From Polyangiaceae bacterium (lineage in GTDB: Bacteria; Myxococcota_A; Polyangia; Polyangiales; Polyangiaceae): a stretch of DNA of 42,110 nucleotides. Below the pieces are notes generated by a model, which was not told the origin of the DNA, ran no database searches, and saw only the letters and a program-made list of their open reading frames with translations. Position 1 is the first letter of the stretch; each line of letters begins with the position of its first letter. Both the position numbers and the translations under genes were made by a program. The DNA is taken from positions 1-42,110 of the forward strand of contig JADLAB010000153.1 of NCBI GenBank assembly GCA_020848455.1, in the 5' to 3' direction. Positions 1 to 10,125 of this stretch are shown here, piece by piece.

Positions 1-558
1 CCCCATGCCTTGCTGCATGCCTGGCTGCATCCCCGCCATCGGGCCCGGCATGCCCTGGTGCATCCCGGGCACCGGGCCCGGCATGCCCTGGTGCATCCCG
101 GGGACCGGCCCCGGTCGCTGGCCCTGCTGGGGCGGCGGTGGCGGTGGCGGCGGCGGCGCGGCGGCTTGGGCCTGCGGCGCGGGCGCGGCGGCGGCCATGG
201 CCCAGGGCGACAGCCCGCCTCCGCCCGGTCCCCCACCGCCGACGAAGGGAGCCGGACCGGGCGCGGGGGGCGGCGGCGCCGGTGGCATGCCGTAGCCGGC
301 GGCTGGCGCCGGGGGCGGGTAGCCCGCCGCCACCGGGGGTGGACCGTAGCCACCGCCTCCGCCCACGCGCGGCGGCGGTGCGCCGGCACCGACGACCGGT
401 GGGGGCGGCGGCATGCCACCGCCCATGCCCACGGGTGGAGGAGGCGGCGGCGCACCCATCCCCATCGGAGAGGGCGCCCCGCCGAGGTTCTCCCCGCACA
501 TGACGCACGTGGCGTCCGTGTCTTTGAGCATCCACCCGCACTTGGGGCACTGCTTCAT
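1..558 (-). CDS. Zinc-ribbon protein with long Pro/Gly-rich tail (C-terminus beyond left edge)
   Basis: Starts at ATG 558 with MKQCPKCGW and runs off the left edge, so only about 186 residues are visible. Cysteines 4, 7, 18 and 21 form two CxxC knuckles (CPKC, CVMC), a small zinc ribbon typical of proteins that start with a metal-binding head and continue as flexible tail. The rest is low complexity: proline runs, GGGGG runs and, near the edge, three copies of GPVPGMHQGMP-like units encoded by 33-bp DNA repeats. Such heads occur on myxobacterial proteins that carry a membrane or FHA-type domain further on, but none is visible here. It follows Lon on the same strand after a strong hairpin, so it is probably a separate transcript. 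Function unknown. Confidence 0.7.
   Translation of the reverse strand, partial: MKQCPKCGWMLKDTDATCVMCGENLGGAPSPMGMGAPPPPPPVGMGGGMPPPPPVVGAGAPPPRVGGGGGYGPPPVAAGYPPPAPAAGYGMPPAPPPPAPGPAPFVGGGGPGGGGLSPWAMAAAAPAPQAQAAAPPPPPPPPPQQGQRPGPVPGMHQGMPGPVPGMHQGMPGPMAGMQPGMQQGMG
15..113. repeat. Three tandem 33-bp coding repeats
   Basis: Units lie at 15-47, 48-80 and 81-113. The second and third differ at only a few bases, and the first is more diverged. Each encodes an 11-residue GPVPGMHQGMP-type unit in the tail of the minus-strand zinc-ribbon protein. The repeat may continue past the left edge. Confidence 0.75.
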
Positions 559-607
559 GGACGGGTGAGGCTACCAGATCCCTCGGCGCGAAGTCACACG
601 CGAGCCA

Positions 608-638
608 GCGCCGCGCGCCCTGCGAGGGCACGCGGCGC
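608..638 (-). terminator. Hairpin downstream of lon
   Basis: An 8-bp stem GCGCCGCG/CGCGGCGC, a C-A mismatch, a second 5-bp stem GCCCT/AGGGC and a 3-base loop lie 11 bases beyond the lon stop codon. No clear T-run follows, so it is either a GC-hairpin terminator without U-tract or an mRNA 3' stabiliser. Confidence 0.5.
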
Positions 639-648
639 GGCACGGCGC

Positions 649-3087
<2,439 letters not shown>

Positions 3088-3243
3088 TTTCTCTCGGACT
3101 CGTCGTGCGCTGGGTGGGCTCGACCCGCAGTTGGCGCGGGCCTTGCTGCATCCTAAGCACGCGCCTCCGAGCGCGCCAGTCCCAGCGTCTGGCCCCGACC
3201 CGCCCGGCGGGTCCCCGTGGCGCCCGGCGCGCTTCGGGCTACC

Positions 3244-4047
3244 ATGGGCGCCGTGGTCGATCCCTGGCTAGCCCTCGCCGCGTTCCTCGTGGAGCTCGCC
3301 GGCGGTCCGCCGCTCACGAGCCTCGACCCGGGTCCGAGCGCCGCATGCCCGGACGACATGCGGCTCGTCGACGGCACGCACTACGACAGCATGTACCACG
3401 TGTGCCTCGACGCGCGGCCGGGCGAGAAGAAGCGGAAACACTGCTTCGGGTACGCCGAGGGCATCAGCCTGCTCGAGGGTCCGGAGACGCCCATCCGCGT
3501 GTGCATGGATCAGTTCGAGTGGCCGAACCGCCGCGGCGCAGAGCCGGCGGTGCTCGAGTCCTTCGAGTCGGCCGACAAGCAGTGCCGCAAGATCGGCAAG
3601 CGCATGTGCAGCGAGCAGGAGTGGGAGCTCGCGTGCGAGGGTCCCCGTCACCAGCCGCTCGCCTACGGCTGGAGCGTGAACGTGAAGCTCTGCAACAGCG
3701 GCAAGGAGTGGCGCCCGGTCGATTTCGCCGCCTTCGACGGCGAGCGAGACCGGGCCCGGCGCGAGACCCGCAAGCTCTGGCAGGGCGCCAAGAGCGGGAG
3801 CTACGCCACCTGCGTGTCGCCCTTCGGCGTGTACGACCTCACCGGCAACGTCGAGGAGTGGGTGGCCACGCGCCCCGGCCGCAAGTTCCCGGGCGCGCTC
3901 ATGGGCGGGTTCTGGGCGAAGCCGTGGACCGGCTGCCGCGGCACCAACGACGCGCACCAGCCGGGCTTCGCCTTTTACGAGACGGGCTTTCGCTGCTGCA
4001 AGGATCCGTCCTCCGCCCCGAGCGCGCCGGCCGCTTCGGGCCGCTAG
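3244..4047 (+). CDS. SUMF1/FGE-fold protein
   Basis: A 267-residue protein from ATG 3244; an in-frame GTG at 3217 is possible. The N-terminus has a short hydrophobic stretch (about 7-20) that could be a weak export signal. The rest is an FGE-sulfatase (SUMF1) domain: CPDDMRLVDG, an RVCMDQFEWPN strand, KRMCSEQEWELAC, the family signature GVYDLTGNVEEWV and the end GFRCC. True formylglycine-generating enzymes need two active-site cysteines spaced C-x4-C; here the corresponding region reads GCRGTNDAH with no second cysteine. It is therefore more likely a SUMF1-fold binding protein than a sulfatase activator. Divergent from lon, and 49 bases upstream of fmt on the same strand. Confidence 0.85.
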   Translation: MGAVVDPWLALAAFLVELAGGPPLTSLDPGPSAACPDDMRLVDGTHYDSMYHVCLDARPGEKKRKHCFGYAEGISLLEGPETPIRVCMDQFEWPNRRGAEPAVLESFESADKQCRKIGKRMCSEQEWELACEGPRHQPLAYGWSVNVKLCNSGKEWRPVDFAAFDGERDRARRETRKLWQGAKSGSYATCVSPFGVYDLTGNVEEWVATRPGRKFPGALMGGFWAKPWTGCRGTNDAHQPGFAFYETGFRCCKDPSSAPSAPAASGR

Positions 4048-4096
4048 GGGCCGCGCCCGCCTCCCGCGCGCGCGCGGGCGGTGGTACACCCGGGGC

Positions 4097-5068
4097 GTGA
4101 GCGAGCCCTTTCGCGCCGTGTTCTTCGGGACGCCCGCCATCGCCGTGCCAGCGCTCGAGGCGCTGCATGCGCTCGCGCGGGTCGTCGGGGTCGTGTGTCA
4201 GCCGGACAAGCCCGCCGGGCGCGGGCTCACGCTCCAGGCGCCGCCCGTGAAGAGCCGGGCCCTCGCGCTCGGCCTGACGGTCGTGCAGCCCGAGAAGATC
4301 CGCACCCCCGACTTCGCTCGGTGGCTCCGCGACTGCCACGCCGACGTGGCGCTCGTGCTCGCCTACGGGCGCATCCTGCCGCGCGAGCTCTTGCTCGTGC
4401 CGCGCCGCGGGTGCGTGAACCTGCACGCCTCGCTCCTGCCGAAGCTCCGCGGCGCGGCGCCCATCAACTGGGCGATCGCCCGCGGGGAGACCGAGACGGG
4501 CATCTCGCTGATGCAGATGGACGAGGGCTGCGACACCGGCCCGATCTACTCGCTCCACCGCCTCGCCATCGGGCCCGACGAGACGGCGGGCGAGCTCTCC
4601 GACCGGCTCGCGGCGCTCGCCGCCGAGGTCGTGCGGACCGAGCTTGCGGCGGTGGTGCGCGGCGAGCGCACGCCGACCCCGCAGCCCGCCGAGGGGACGC
4701 TGGCGCCGAAGCTCACCCGCGAGCACGGCCTGGTCGACTGGGCGGAGCCCGCCGGTCGCGTGCACGACCGCGTGCGCGGCATGACCCCGTGGCCCGGTGC
4801 ACACACCTTCGTGGCGGGCAGCGGCAGTGGCCACGGCCGGCTCAAGCTGCTCGCGACCCGCCTCGCGGCGTCGGCGGGTCACGAGGGCTCGCCCGGCGAG
4901 ATCGTCGCGATCGGCCCGGCCGGGGCGCGCGTAGCCTGCGGCGCGGGCAGCGTGCTCGTCTTGCGTGCGCAGCTCGAGGGGCGCAAGGCGCTCGGCGCGG
5001 TCGAGCTCGCGAGCGGGCGCGCCATCGCCGTCGGCCTGCGGCTCGGCAGCGAGGACGCATCCGGGTGA
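4097..5068 (+). CDS. fmt: Methionyl-tRNA formyltransferase
   Basis: A 323-residue enzyme that transfers a formyl group from 10-formyl-THF to initiator Met-tRNA in the cytoplasm. The catalytic domain holds the hallmark SLLPKLRGAAPINWAI, with catalytic Asn108, His110 and Asp146 (in MDEGCDTGP), matching the N-H-D triad of the family. The C-terminal domain (about 205-315) has the expected LTREHGLVDW and the MTPWPGAHT motif. The start is GTG 4097; no strong ribosome binding site is visible. The usual partner def (peptide deformylase) is not adjacent. Its stop codon overlaps the GTG start of the next gene by four bases (GTGA), so the two are translationally coupled. Confidence 0.96.
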   Translation: MSEPFRAVFFGTPAIAVPALEALHALARVVGVVCQPDKPAGRGLTLQAPPVKSRALALGLTVVQPEKIRTPDFARWLRDCHADVALVLAYGRILPRELLLVPRRGCVNLHASLLPKLRGAAPINWAIARGETETGISLMQMDEGCDTGPIYSLHRLAIGPDETAGELSDRLAALAAEVVRTELAAVVRGERTPTPQPAEGTLAPKLTREHGLVDWAEPAGRVHDRVRGMTPWPGAHTFVAGSGSGHGRLKLLATRLAASAGHEGSPGEIVAIGPAGARVACGAGSVLVLRAQLEGRKALGAVELASGRAIAVGLRLGSEDASG

Positions 5069-5661
5069 GCCCCGCGGCGCAGCTCGCCGCGCTGCTCGCC
5101 GAGATGGAGCGCGAGTTCCCGCACTTTCGCATCGTCGACAAGCGCGGCCACCGGCTGTCCTGCGCCATCGACCTCGCGCTCAAGGTGGTGACGCTGGGCG
5201 GCCAGCGTCGCTACCTCACGCACTACCACACGGTGCTCGGCGACACCCTGTACGTGCCGCCGAGCTGGCACGCGACGGCGCCGCTCGCCAAGGTCGTCAC
5301 GCTGCGCCACGAGCGCGTCCACCTGCGCCAGCGTCGCCGTTACGGGCTCGCGGGCATGGTCTTTCTCTACCTCGTGCCCTGGCTCCCGCTCGGGCTCGCG
5401 TGGGGACGCGCGCGCATCGAGTGGGAGGCGTATACGGAGACGCTGCGCGCCACCTGGGAGCTCGAGGGCGAGGCGGCCGCGCGCAGCCCGGCCCTGCGCG
5501 CGCGCATCGTGGCGGCGTTCACGAGCGCGGCGTACGGCTGGATGTGGCCGTTCCGGCGCTCGGTCGAGCGCTGGTACGACGCGGCGCTCGAGGTGCTCGC
5601 CCGCGAGGCGGCGACGCGCCGCGCCCCGGCCGGCGGGGAGAAGTCGGGGCGGCCCGCGTGA
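5065..5661 (+). CDS. Unknown HExxH membrane-associated protein
   Basis: A 198-residue protein from GTG 5065, overlapping the fmt stop by GTGA; ATG 5104 is an alternative start. It contains HERVH at 82-86, the HExxH zinc-metallopeptidase signature, followed directly by a hydrophobic segment (about 97-115, GMVFLYLVPWLPLGLAW). A conserved-looking EWEAYTET at 119-126 could supply the third zinc ligand in gluzincin fashion (Glu121). It resembles the small stand-alone HExxH proteins of delta-proteobacterial genomes, but I do not recognise a named family and activity is only inferred from the motif. Translational coupling suggests co-expression with fmt, not necessarily a shared function. Confidence 0.75.
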   Translation: MSPAAQLAALLAEMEREFPHFRIVDKRGHRLSCAIDLALKVVTLGGQRRYLTHYHTVLGDTLYVPPSWHATAPLAKVVTLRHERVHLRQRRRYGLAGMVFLYLVPWLPLGLAWGRARIEWEAYTETLRATWELEGEAAARSPALRARIVAAFTSAAYGWMWPFRRSVERWYDAALEVLAREAATRRAPAGGEKSGRPA

Positions 5662-5700
5662 GGGTTGTGGCGCTTCCGCCGCAACGCTAGCTGTTGAGTC

Positions 5701-6708
5701 GTGGCAAGCCCTTTGCGCACGCTCACTGCCCTGGCGCTGCAGATCGGGGCGCGCCTGTCGCTCGAGGAGCTGCTCGGGCTCGTGGCGGATCACGCGGCGC
5801 TCATGCTCGCGGTGGAGCGCGCCAGCGTGCGCCTGCTCGACCCGACCGGGACGCGCCTCATCGCCGTCGCGCGCGCGGGCATGCCCCTGCACGACAAGAT
5901 CGAGGGCGCGTCCTTCGCGCTCGGCGAGGGGCTGCTCGGCTGGATCGCGTCGCACGCCGAGCCGATCCGCACCGGCGACGCGGAGCACGATCCGCGCTTC
6001 GCGGAGCGCAGCGGCAAGCTCGACCACCTCGGCTCCTTCGTCGGCGTGCCGCTCGTCGCCGGCGCGCGCTGCATCGGCGTGCTGAGCGCCGTCAGCGCCG
6101 AGCGCGACGCCTTCACCGTCGAGCACGAGGACATCCTGCTGCTGCTCGCCGCGATCGCCGCACCCCACATCGAGATCGCGCGGCTGTCGCGCCTGTCCCA
6201 GGTCGATGCCCTCACCGGCGTGATGAACCGGCACGGCCTCGAGGCGGCCCTGCCCGAGGCGAACAGCCCGGAGCGCGTGGCCGCCATGCCGTGCACGGTG
6301 GCCCTGATCGACATCGACGGCTTCAAGCGCGTGAACGACGAGCACGGCCACGCCGTCGGCGACGAGGTCCTGAAGCGGGTCGCCGAGGAGCTGAAGGGCA
6401 TGGTCAGGGCCAGCGACGCCGTGGTGCGCCTCGGCGGCGACGAATTTCTCATGGTGCTGACGCGCGTCGGCCTGGCGCGAGGGGCCGCCATCGCCGAGCG
6501 GGCCCGCGCGGCGATCGCGGCCGGGCCCCTGCACCTCGGTGGCCACGACGTGCACGTCACGATCTCGGCGGGCATCGCGCGACTCGCGGCCGACGACACG
6601 CGCGAGCAGGTGCTCGAGCGCGCCGACCAGGCGCTCTATTCGGCCAAGCACGCCGGCAAGAACCGCGTGGCCATGGCGGGCTACGCCACCCCGAAGCACG
6701 CCGGCTGA
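5701..6708 (+). CDS. GAF-GGDEF diguanylate cyclase
   Basis: A 335-residue cytoplasmic protein from GTG 5701. An N-terminal GAF sensor domain (about 10-160) is joined by a short helix to a GGDEF domain (about 165-330). The active site reads GGDEF at 245-249, fully canonical, so it should make c-di-GMP from two GTP. RASD at 236-239 lies exactly five residues before GGDEF, the spacing of the allosteric I-site, so product inhibition is likely. No transmembrane segment is seen, so the signal is probably a small cytoplasmic ligand or redox state bound by GAF. Only about 40 bases separate it from the gene before, so it may sit at the end of the fmt operon. Confidence 0.92.
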   Translation: MASPLRTLTALALQIGARLSLEELLGLVADHAALMLAVERASVRLLDPTGTRLIAVARAGMPLHDKIEGASFALGEGLLGWIASHAEPIRTGDAEHDPRFAERSGKLDHLGSFVGVPLVAGARCIGVLSAVSAERDAFTVEHEDILLLLAAIAAPHIEIARLSRLSQVDALTGVMNRHGLEAALPEANSPERVAAMPCTVALIDIDGFKRVNDEHGHAVGDEVLKRVAEELKGMVRASDAVVRLGGDEFLMVLTRVGLARGAAIAERARAAIAAGPLHLGGHDVHVTISAGIARLAADDTREQVLERADQALYSAKHAGKNRVAMAGYATPKHAG

Positions 6709-6739
6709 GGCGGCCAGCCGCACCGCGAGCCCACTCGGG

Positions 6740-7060
6740 TCACGGGCAGCTGCCGGGCCGCGTCGTGCACTCGTGGGCGGCGTCGCAGCGCTTCAGGGCC
6801 GGCACCTCGCGGCAGTCGAGCGCATCGGGCGGGCAGAGCGAGCACGGATCACCACACGCGCGGCCCTCGCACGGATCGTAGCGGCGCGCGGGCGGCTCGG
6901 GCGGCGAAGCGGCGGTCGGATCGAGCAGCGTCGCGCCGGGCACCCCGCCGTCGGGCAGCGAGGGCGTCGGAGGTGGCTCCGGCGGCGGCGCGACGGGTGG
7001 ACAGGCCGCCAGCGCGACGGCCGTCGTGCCGGTCAAGAGGACCCACGGGCGACGACGCAC
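6740..7060 (-). CDS. Small Cys-rich lipoprotein
   Basis: A 106-residue protein from ATG 7060. The signal peptide MRRRPWVLLTGTTAVALAAC ends in a lipobox with Cys20 (LAAC). Then come a proline-rich linker (about 21-58) and a Cys-rich C-terminal module (about 60-106: DPCEGRACGDPCSLCPPDALDCREV...) that probably forms disulfides outside the cytoplasm. No family recognised. It is convergent with the diguanylate cyclase, with 31 bases between the stops. Confidence 0.7.
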   Translation of the reverse strand: MRRRPWVLLTGTTAVALAACPPVAPPPEPPPTPSLPDGGVPGATLLDPTAASPPEPPARRYDPCEGRACGDPCSLCPPDALDCREVPALKRCDAAHECTTRPGSCP

Positions 7061-7149
7061 GGCGGGGAGTCTTGGCCCGGAGACGGCCCGCTGTCGAGGG
7101 CCGCGCGACCCGTGGCCCGGCAGCGGGCCGCGACGAGCCTCGGCATCGG

Positions 7150-7223
7150 CACGCCCGGAGGGATTCGAACCCCCGACATCTGGGTTCGAAGCCCAGCGCT
7201 CTATCCAGCTGAGCTACGGGCGC
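7150..7223 (-). tRNA. tRNA-Arg (anticodon TCG)
   Basis: A 74-base cloverleaf on the minus strand. The acceptor stem GCGCCCG pairs with CGGGCGT (first pair G-U). The D arm is GCTC/GAGC, the anticodon stem CTGGG/CCCAG, and the 7-base loop CTTCGAA gives anticodon TCG (reads CGA). The T arm GGGGG/CCCTC has loop TTCGAAT, and the discriminator is G. The 3' CCA is not encoded. The gene stands alone between a lipoprotein and a kinase gene. Confidence 0.95.
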
Positions 7224-7294
7224 AGGTGCTGGAACAGCGCGCCATTTGTCGCACGCGGCCGCGTTTCGGTCAAACACCGCGTGCGCTCCCGCGC

Positions 7295-9100
7295 TCAGGG
7301 CTCCTCGCAGGTCTCCACGACGCAGGGCGCCGTCACCTCGGCGCGCCGGTCGCCGCCACCGGCCATTCCGTCCTCTTCGAGGCGCACCCTGCACAGGGCC
7401 ACGGCCGCGCGGCCGGCGCGCTCGCGCGAGGCGTCGCGCCCCACGCCGGTCTCGGTGTGCTCGAAGCAGAGCCCGTCGGCATCGCAGCGCCGAACCGTGC
7501 CGCGGGCGGTGCAGCGGTGGCCGAGCGCGTCCTCGTCGAAGCACGGGCTCGCGCAACCCCGCGCCGCGCACGCGAAGAGCGCGCCGAGGCCGCGGTCGTC
7601 GGCGCAGTCGCGCGCGCCGGTGAAGCACCCGAGACAGCCTGGGACCTCGCTGCAGCGCCGCGCCTCGGCGCAGCAGGCGCGCGCCGCGCAGCGCACGCAG
7701 GCGTCGCTCGACTCCGGATCCAGCTCGCCGCAGCTCTCCGCCCCGGTGGCGCCCGCGTCGGGTGCACCGCCGGCGTCCGGTCCCGTGGTGGCGCTCGCTG
7801 CCGGCATGGCCCCGCCGGAGCTCGCAGGGCTCGACGGCGGCCCCGGCACGACCGCGCCGGGGCTCGAGCCGGGAGCAGCCGCGGCGCGCGAGCTCGTGGT
7901 CGGGGCCGAGCCACTCGGCGCGGATGCCGCGCCGCGGGGAGCGCGCGTCGCGAGGACGAGCCCGAGCGCGCCCGCGAGCGCGCCCACGACGAGCCCGAGC
8001 GCGCCGAGGGGGGCGATGCGTCGCCAGGTCGGGCGCGGCGCGAGCGCCGCGAGCAGGGCATCCATGTCGGGGAAGCGGGCCGCGGGATCGACCGCGAGCC
8101 CGCGCTCGAGCGTCCGCCGAAGCGCGCGCGGGAGCCGGGCGTGCGCGCGGGCGTCGCGGAAGCGTCCGGCGCGCACCTCGGCGCCGAGCGCCTCGAAGGT
8201 GTCCCCGGCGAAGGGTCGCACGCCCGTGAGCGCCTCGTAGAGCGCCACGCAGAACGAGAACTGGTCGCTCCGCGCGTCCACGCGGCTGCTCGCGTGCTGC
8301 TCGGGCGACATGTACACCGGCGTCCCGAGGACCGCTCCGACCCGGGTGAGCGGCAGCGTGAGCGCGACCGGCCGGACGTGCGACTCGACGAGGGTCGCGG
8401 CGGGGCCGGCGCCCGCACCGTGCCCGAGCTGCACGAGCCCGAAGTCGAGCAGGCGCACCCGGCCGTCGCGGCCCACGAGCACGTTCGCGGGCTTGAAGTC
8501 GCGGTGCACGAAGCCGGCGCGGTGCACGGCGGCGAGCCCGCGACCGGCCTCGGCGAACACGCGCAGGCAGGCGTCGCGATCGGGCCGCGTGGCCGCGAGC
8601 CACGCCTCGAGGGTCACGCCGTCCACGTGCTCCATCGCGATCCACACCTGACCGGCGAGCGTCCCGACGTCGTAGGCGGCGACGACGTTGGGGTGCGACA
8701 GCCGCGCGAGCGCCCGCGCCTCGGCCACGAGGCGCGAGCGCGCCTCGCCGCCGGCGGCGCTCGGGCGCACGAGCTTCAACGCCACGGCGCGGTCCATCTC
8801 GGGATCGCGCGCCAGGTAGACGATGCCCATGCCGCCCGACGCGATGGTGCTCACGATCCGGTAGCGCCCGACGCGGGCCCCCGGCGCGAGCTCGGCGGCG
8901 GCGCCGTGGGCGCGGGCGGGCAGCGTGTCGCCGACCGCCAGCTCGCGCCCGTAGGCCGCCAGGAGCGCGGCGCAGTCGGGACAGCCGTCCACGTGCGCCT
9001 CGAAGGCGTCGCGCTCGCCGTTCGCGAGCTTGCCCTCGACGAAGGCGGCCAGCACCTCCGTCGTGGGACATCCGCCCTCACCTTGCCTGCCTGCTGCCAT
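7295..9100 (-). CDS. Membrane Ser/Thr protein kinase with N-terminal anti-sigma-like zinc motif
   Basis: A 601-residue protein from ATG 9100 (GTG 9127 would add 9 residues; neither has a clear ribosome binding site). Residues 11-60 form a putative zinc-finger domain with His36-x3-Cys40-x2-Cys43 (HVDGCPDC), the HxxxCxxC pattern of zinc-binding anti-sigma factors. The kinase domain (about 75-350) has ASGGMG, Lys109 in AVALKL, the catalytic loop HRDFKPAN (HRD at 199-201) and DFG at 219-221, so it should be active. A transmembrane helix (about 362-383) follows, then an Ala/Ser/Pro linker and a C-terminal region with about 20 cysteines, probably a disulfide-rich sensor outside the membrane. It is divergent from a sigma-like gene 71 bases away, which suggests a regulatory pair. 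Confidence 0.92.
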   Translation of the reverse strand: MAAGRQGEGGCPTTEVLAAFVEGKLANGERDAFEAHVDGCPDCAALLAAYGRELAVGDTLPARAHGAAAELAPGARVGRYRIVSTIASGGMGIVYLARDPEMDRAVALKLVRPSAAGGEARSRLVAEARALARLSHPNVVAAYDVGTLAGQVWIAMEHVDGVTLEAWLAATRPDRDACLRVFAEAGRGLAAVHRAGFVHRDFKPANVLVGRDGRVRLLDFGLVQLGHGAGAGPAATLVESHVRPVALTLPLTRVGAVLGTPVYMSPEQHASSRVDARSDQFSFCVALYEALTGVRPFAGDTFEALGAEVRAGRFRDARAHARLPRALRRTLERGLAVDPAARFPDMDALLAALAPRPTWRRIAPLGALGLVVGALAGALGLVLATRAPRGAASAPSGSAPTTSSRAAAAPGSSPGAVVPGPPSSPASSGGAMPAASATTGPDAGGAPDAGATGAESCGELDPESSDACVRCAARACCAEARRCSEVPGCLGCFTGARDCADDRGLGALFACAARGCASPCFDEDALGHRCTARGTVRRCDADGLCFEHTETGVGRDASRERAGRAAVALCRVRLEEDGMAGGGDRRAEVTAPCVVETCEEP

Positions 9101-9171
9101 CGTCGTGCACCGGCGCGCCGCGGCCACCGCCGTCCGCGCGCGACGCCGCGGCCGCTTGTCGCTCGGAAGGA

Positions 9172-10122
9172 GTGCCTGTTACCATCCGGGACGCCAGCGG
9201 TCGAGGTAGCGCCACGTCCTCCCCAGCCACCCCCACCGACGCGCCGTCCTACCCGGACGGCCCGCTCGCGTGCCGGCTCCGCACCGATCCGGCGCTCCGA
9301 GAGGCCCACGCTGCCGGGCTCGCGGCGTGTCGCGCCGCGTGGCCGGGGGTCGCGCTCGAGGACGCGGCGTGGCTCCGCTACCTCGAGGCGCGCGTCGACG
9401 CCACCCTCGCCGACCCGCTCGGGCCGCTGTGCCTGACCGATCTCTACCTCGCGGCAGCGTGCGCCGCCGGCAGCTCGGCGGCCGTGCTCGCCTTCGAGCG
9501 CGAGGTGGCGCGCGAGATCGACGCCGGCCTGCGCCGCGTCGACCGTGCGGGTGTCCAGGCGGACGACGTGCGCCAGAGCCTGCGCGAGAAGCTCTTCACG
9601 GCCACGGCCGGGTGCCCCGCCAAGATCGAGGAGTACGCCGGGCGCGGCCGGCTGCGCAGCTGGGTGCGCGTGACGGTGCTGCGGCTGCGCATCGACGCCG
9701 AGCGACGCCACAAGGCGCGGCGCGAGGTGTACGACGAGCGCGCCGTCGGCGCCCTCGCCGCGGAGCTCGGCAACGAGCCCGAGCTCGCACCGCTCAAGCA
9801 GGCGTACCGCGCGGCGTTCCGCGCGGCGCTCGGGCACGCCTTCCGCTGCCTCACGCCGCGCCAGCGCAACCTCTTGCGCCACAAGCTCGTCGAGGGGCTC
9901 GGCACCGCGCAGGTGGCGGAGCTCTACCGCGTGCACCGCGCCACCATGAAGCGCTGGCTCGCCGAGGCGCGCGAGCTGCTCTGGCACGAGACCCGGGCGC
10001 GCTTCGCGGCCGCGGCGGGCGTGGACGCCGCCGAGCTCGAGAGCGCGCTCCGCCTCGTGCTCAGCAACTTCGACGTCAGCGTGAGCGCGCTCCTGCGGGG
10101 GGCGGCGCCCGAGGGCGAGTAG
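9172..10122 (+). CDS. Sigma-factor-like regulator (ECF type, kinase-associated)
   Basis: A 316-residue protein. A region-2-like helical domain (about 100-175) includes GRGRLRSWVRVTVLRLRID, which resembles the -10 recognition helix of ECF sigma factors. A region-4 helix-turn-helix lies at about 227-275 (LTPRQRNLLRHKL...TAQVAELYRVHRATMKRWL). An N-terminal extension of about 90 residues is not part of the ECF core. The start is uncertain: AAGGAG overlaps GTG 9172, which is too close for a ribosome binding site, so the true start may lie a few codons downstream at a non-ATG codon. The divergent kinase carries an anti-sigma-like zinc motif, suggesting the kinase controls this protein. It ends 3 bases from the convergent msr gene. 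Confidence 0.85.
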   Translation: MPVTIRDASGRGSATSSPATPTDAPSYPDGPLACRLRTDPALREAHAAGLAACRAAWPGVALEDAAWLRYLEARVDATLADPLGPLCLTDLYLAAACAAGSSAAVLAFEREVAREIDAGLRRVDRAGVQADDVRQSLREKLFTATAGCPAKIEEYAGRGRLRSWVRVTVLRLRIDAERRHKARREVYDERAVGALAAELGNEPELAPLKQAYRAAFRAALGHAFRCLTPRQRNLLRHKLVEGLGTAQVAELYRVHRATMKRWLAEARELLWHETRARFAAAAGVDAAELESALRLVLSNFDVSVSALLRGAAPEGE

Positions 10123-10125
10123 CGC

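Noticed and set aside
15-113. Possible CRISPR or non-coding repeat
   Set aside because: The 33-bp units have no spacers and are in frame with the Pro/Gly-rich tail of a coding sequence.
3244-4047. Formylglycine-generating sulfatase activator
   Set aside because: The C-x4-C pair is missing and no sulfatase gene is near.
7150-7223. tRNA as an integration site for a mobile element
   Set aside because: No integrase, direct repeat of the tRNA end or change of gene type is visible on either side.
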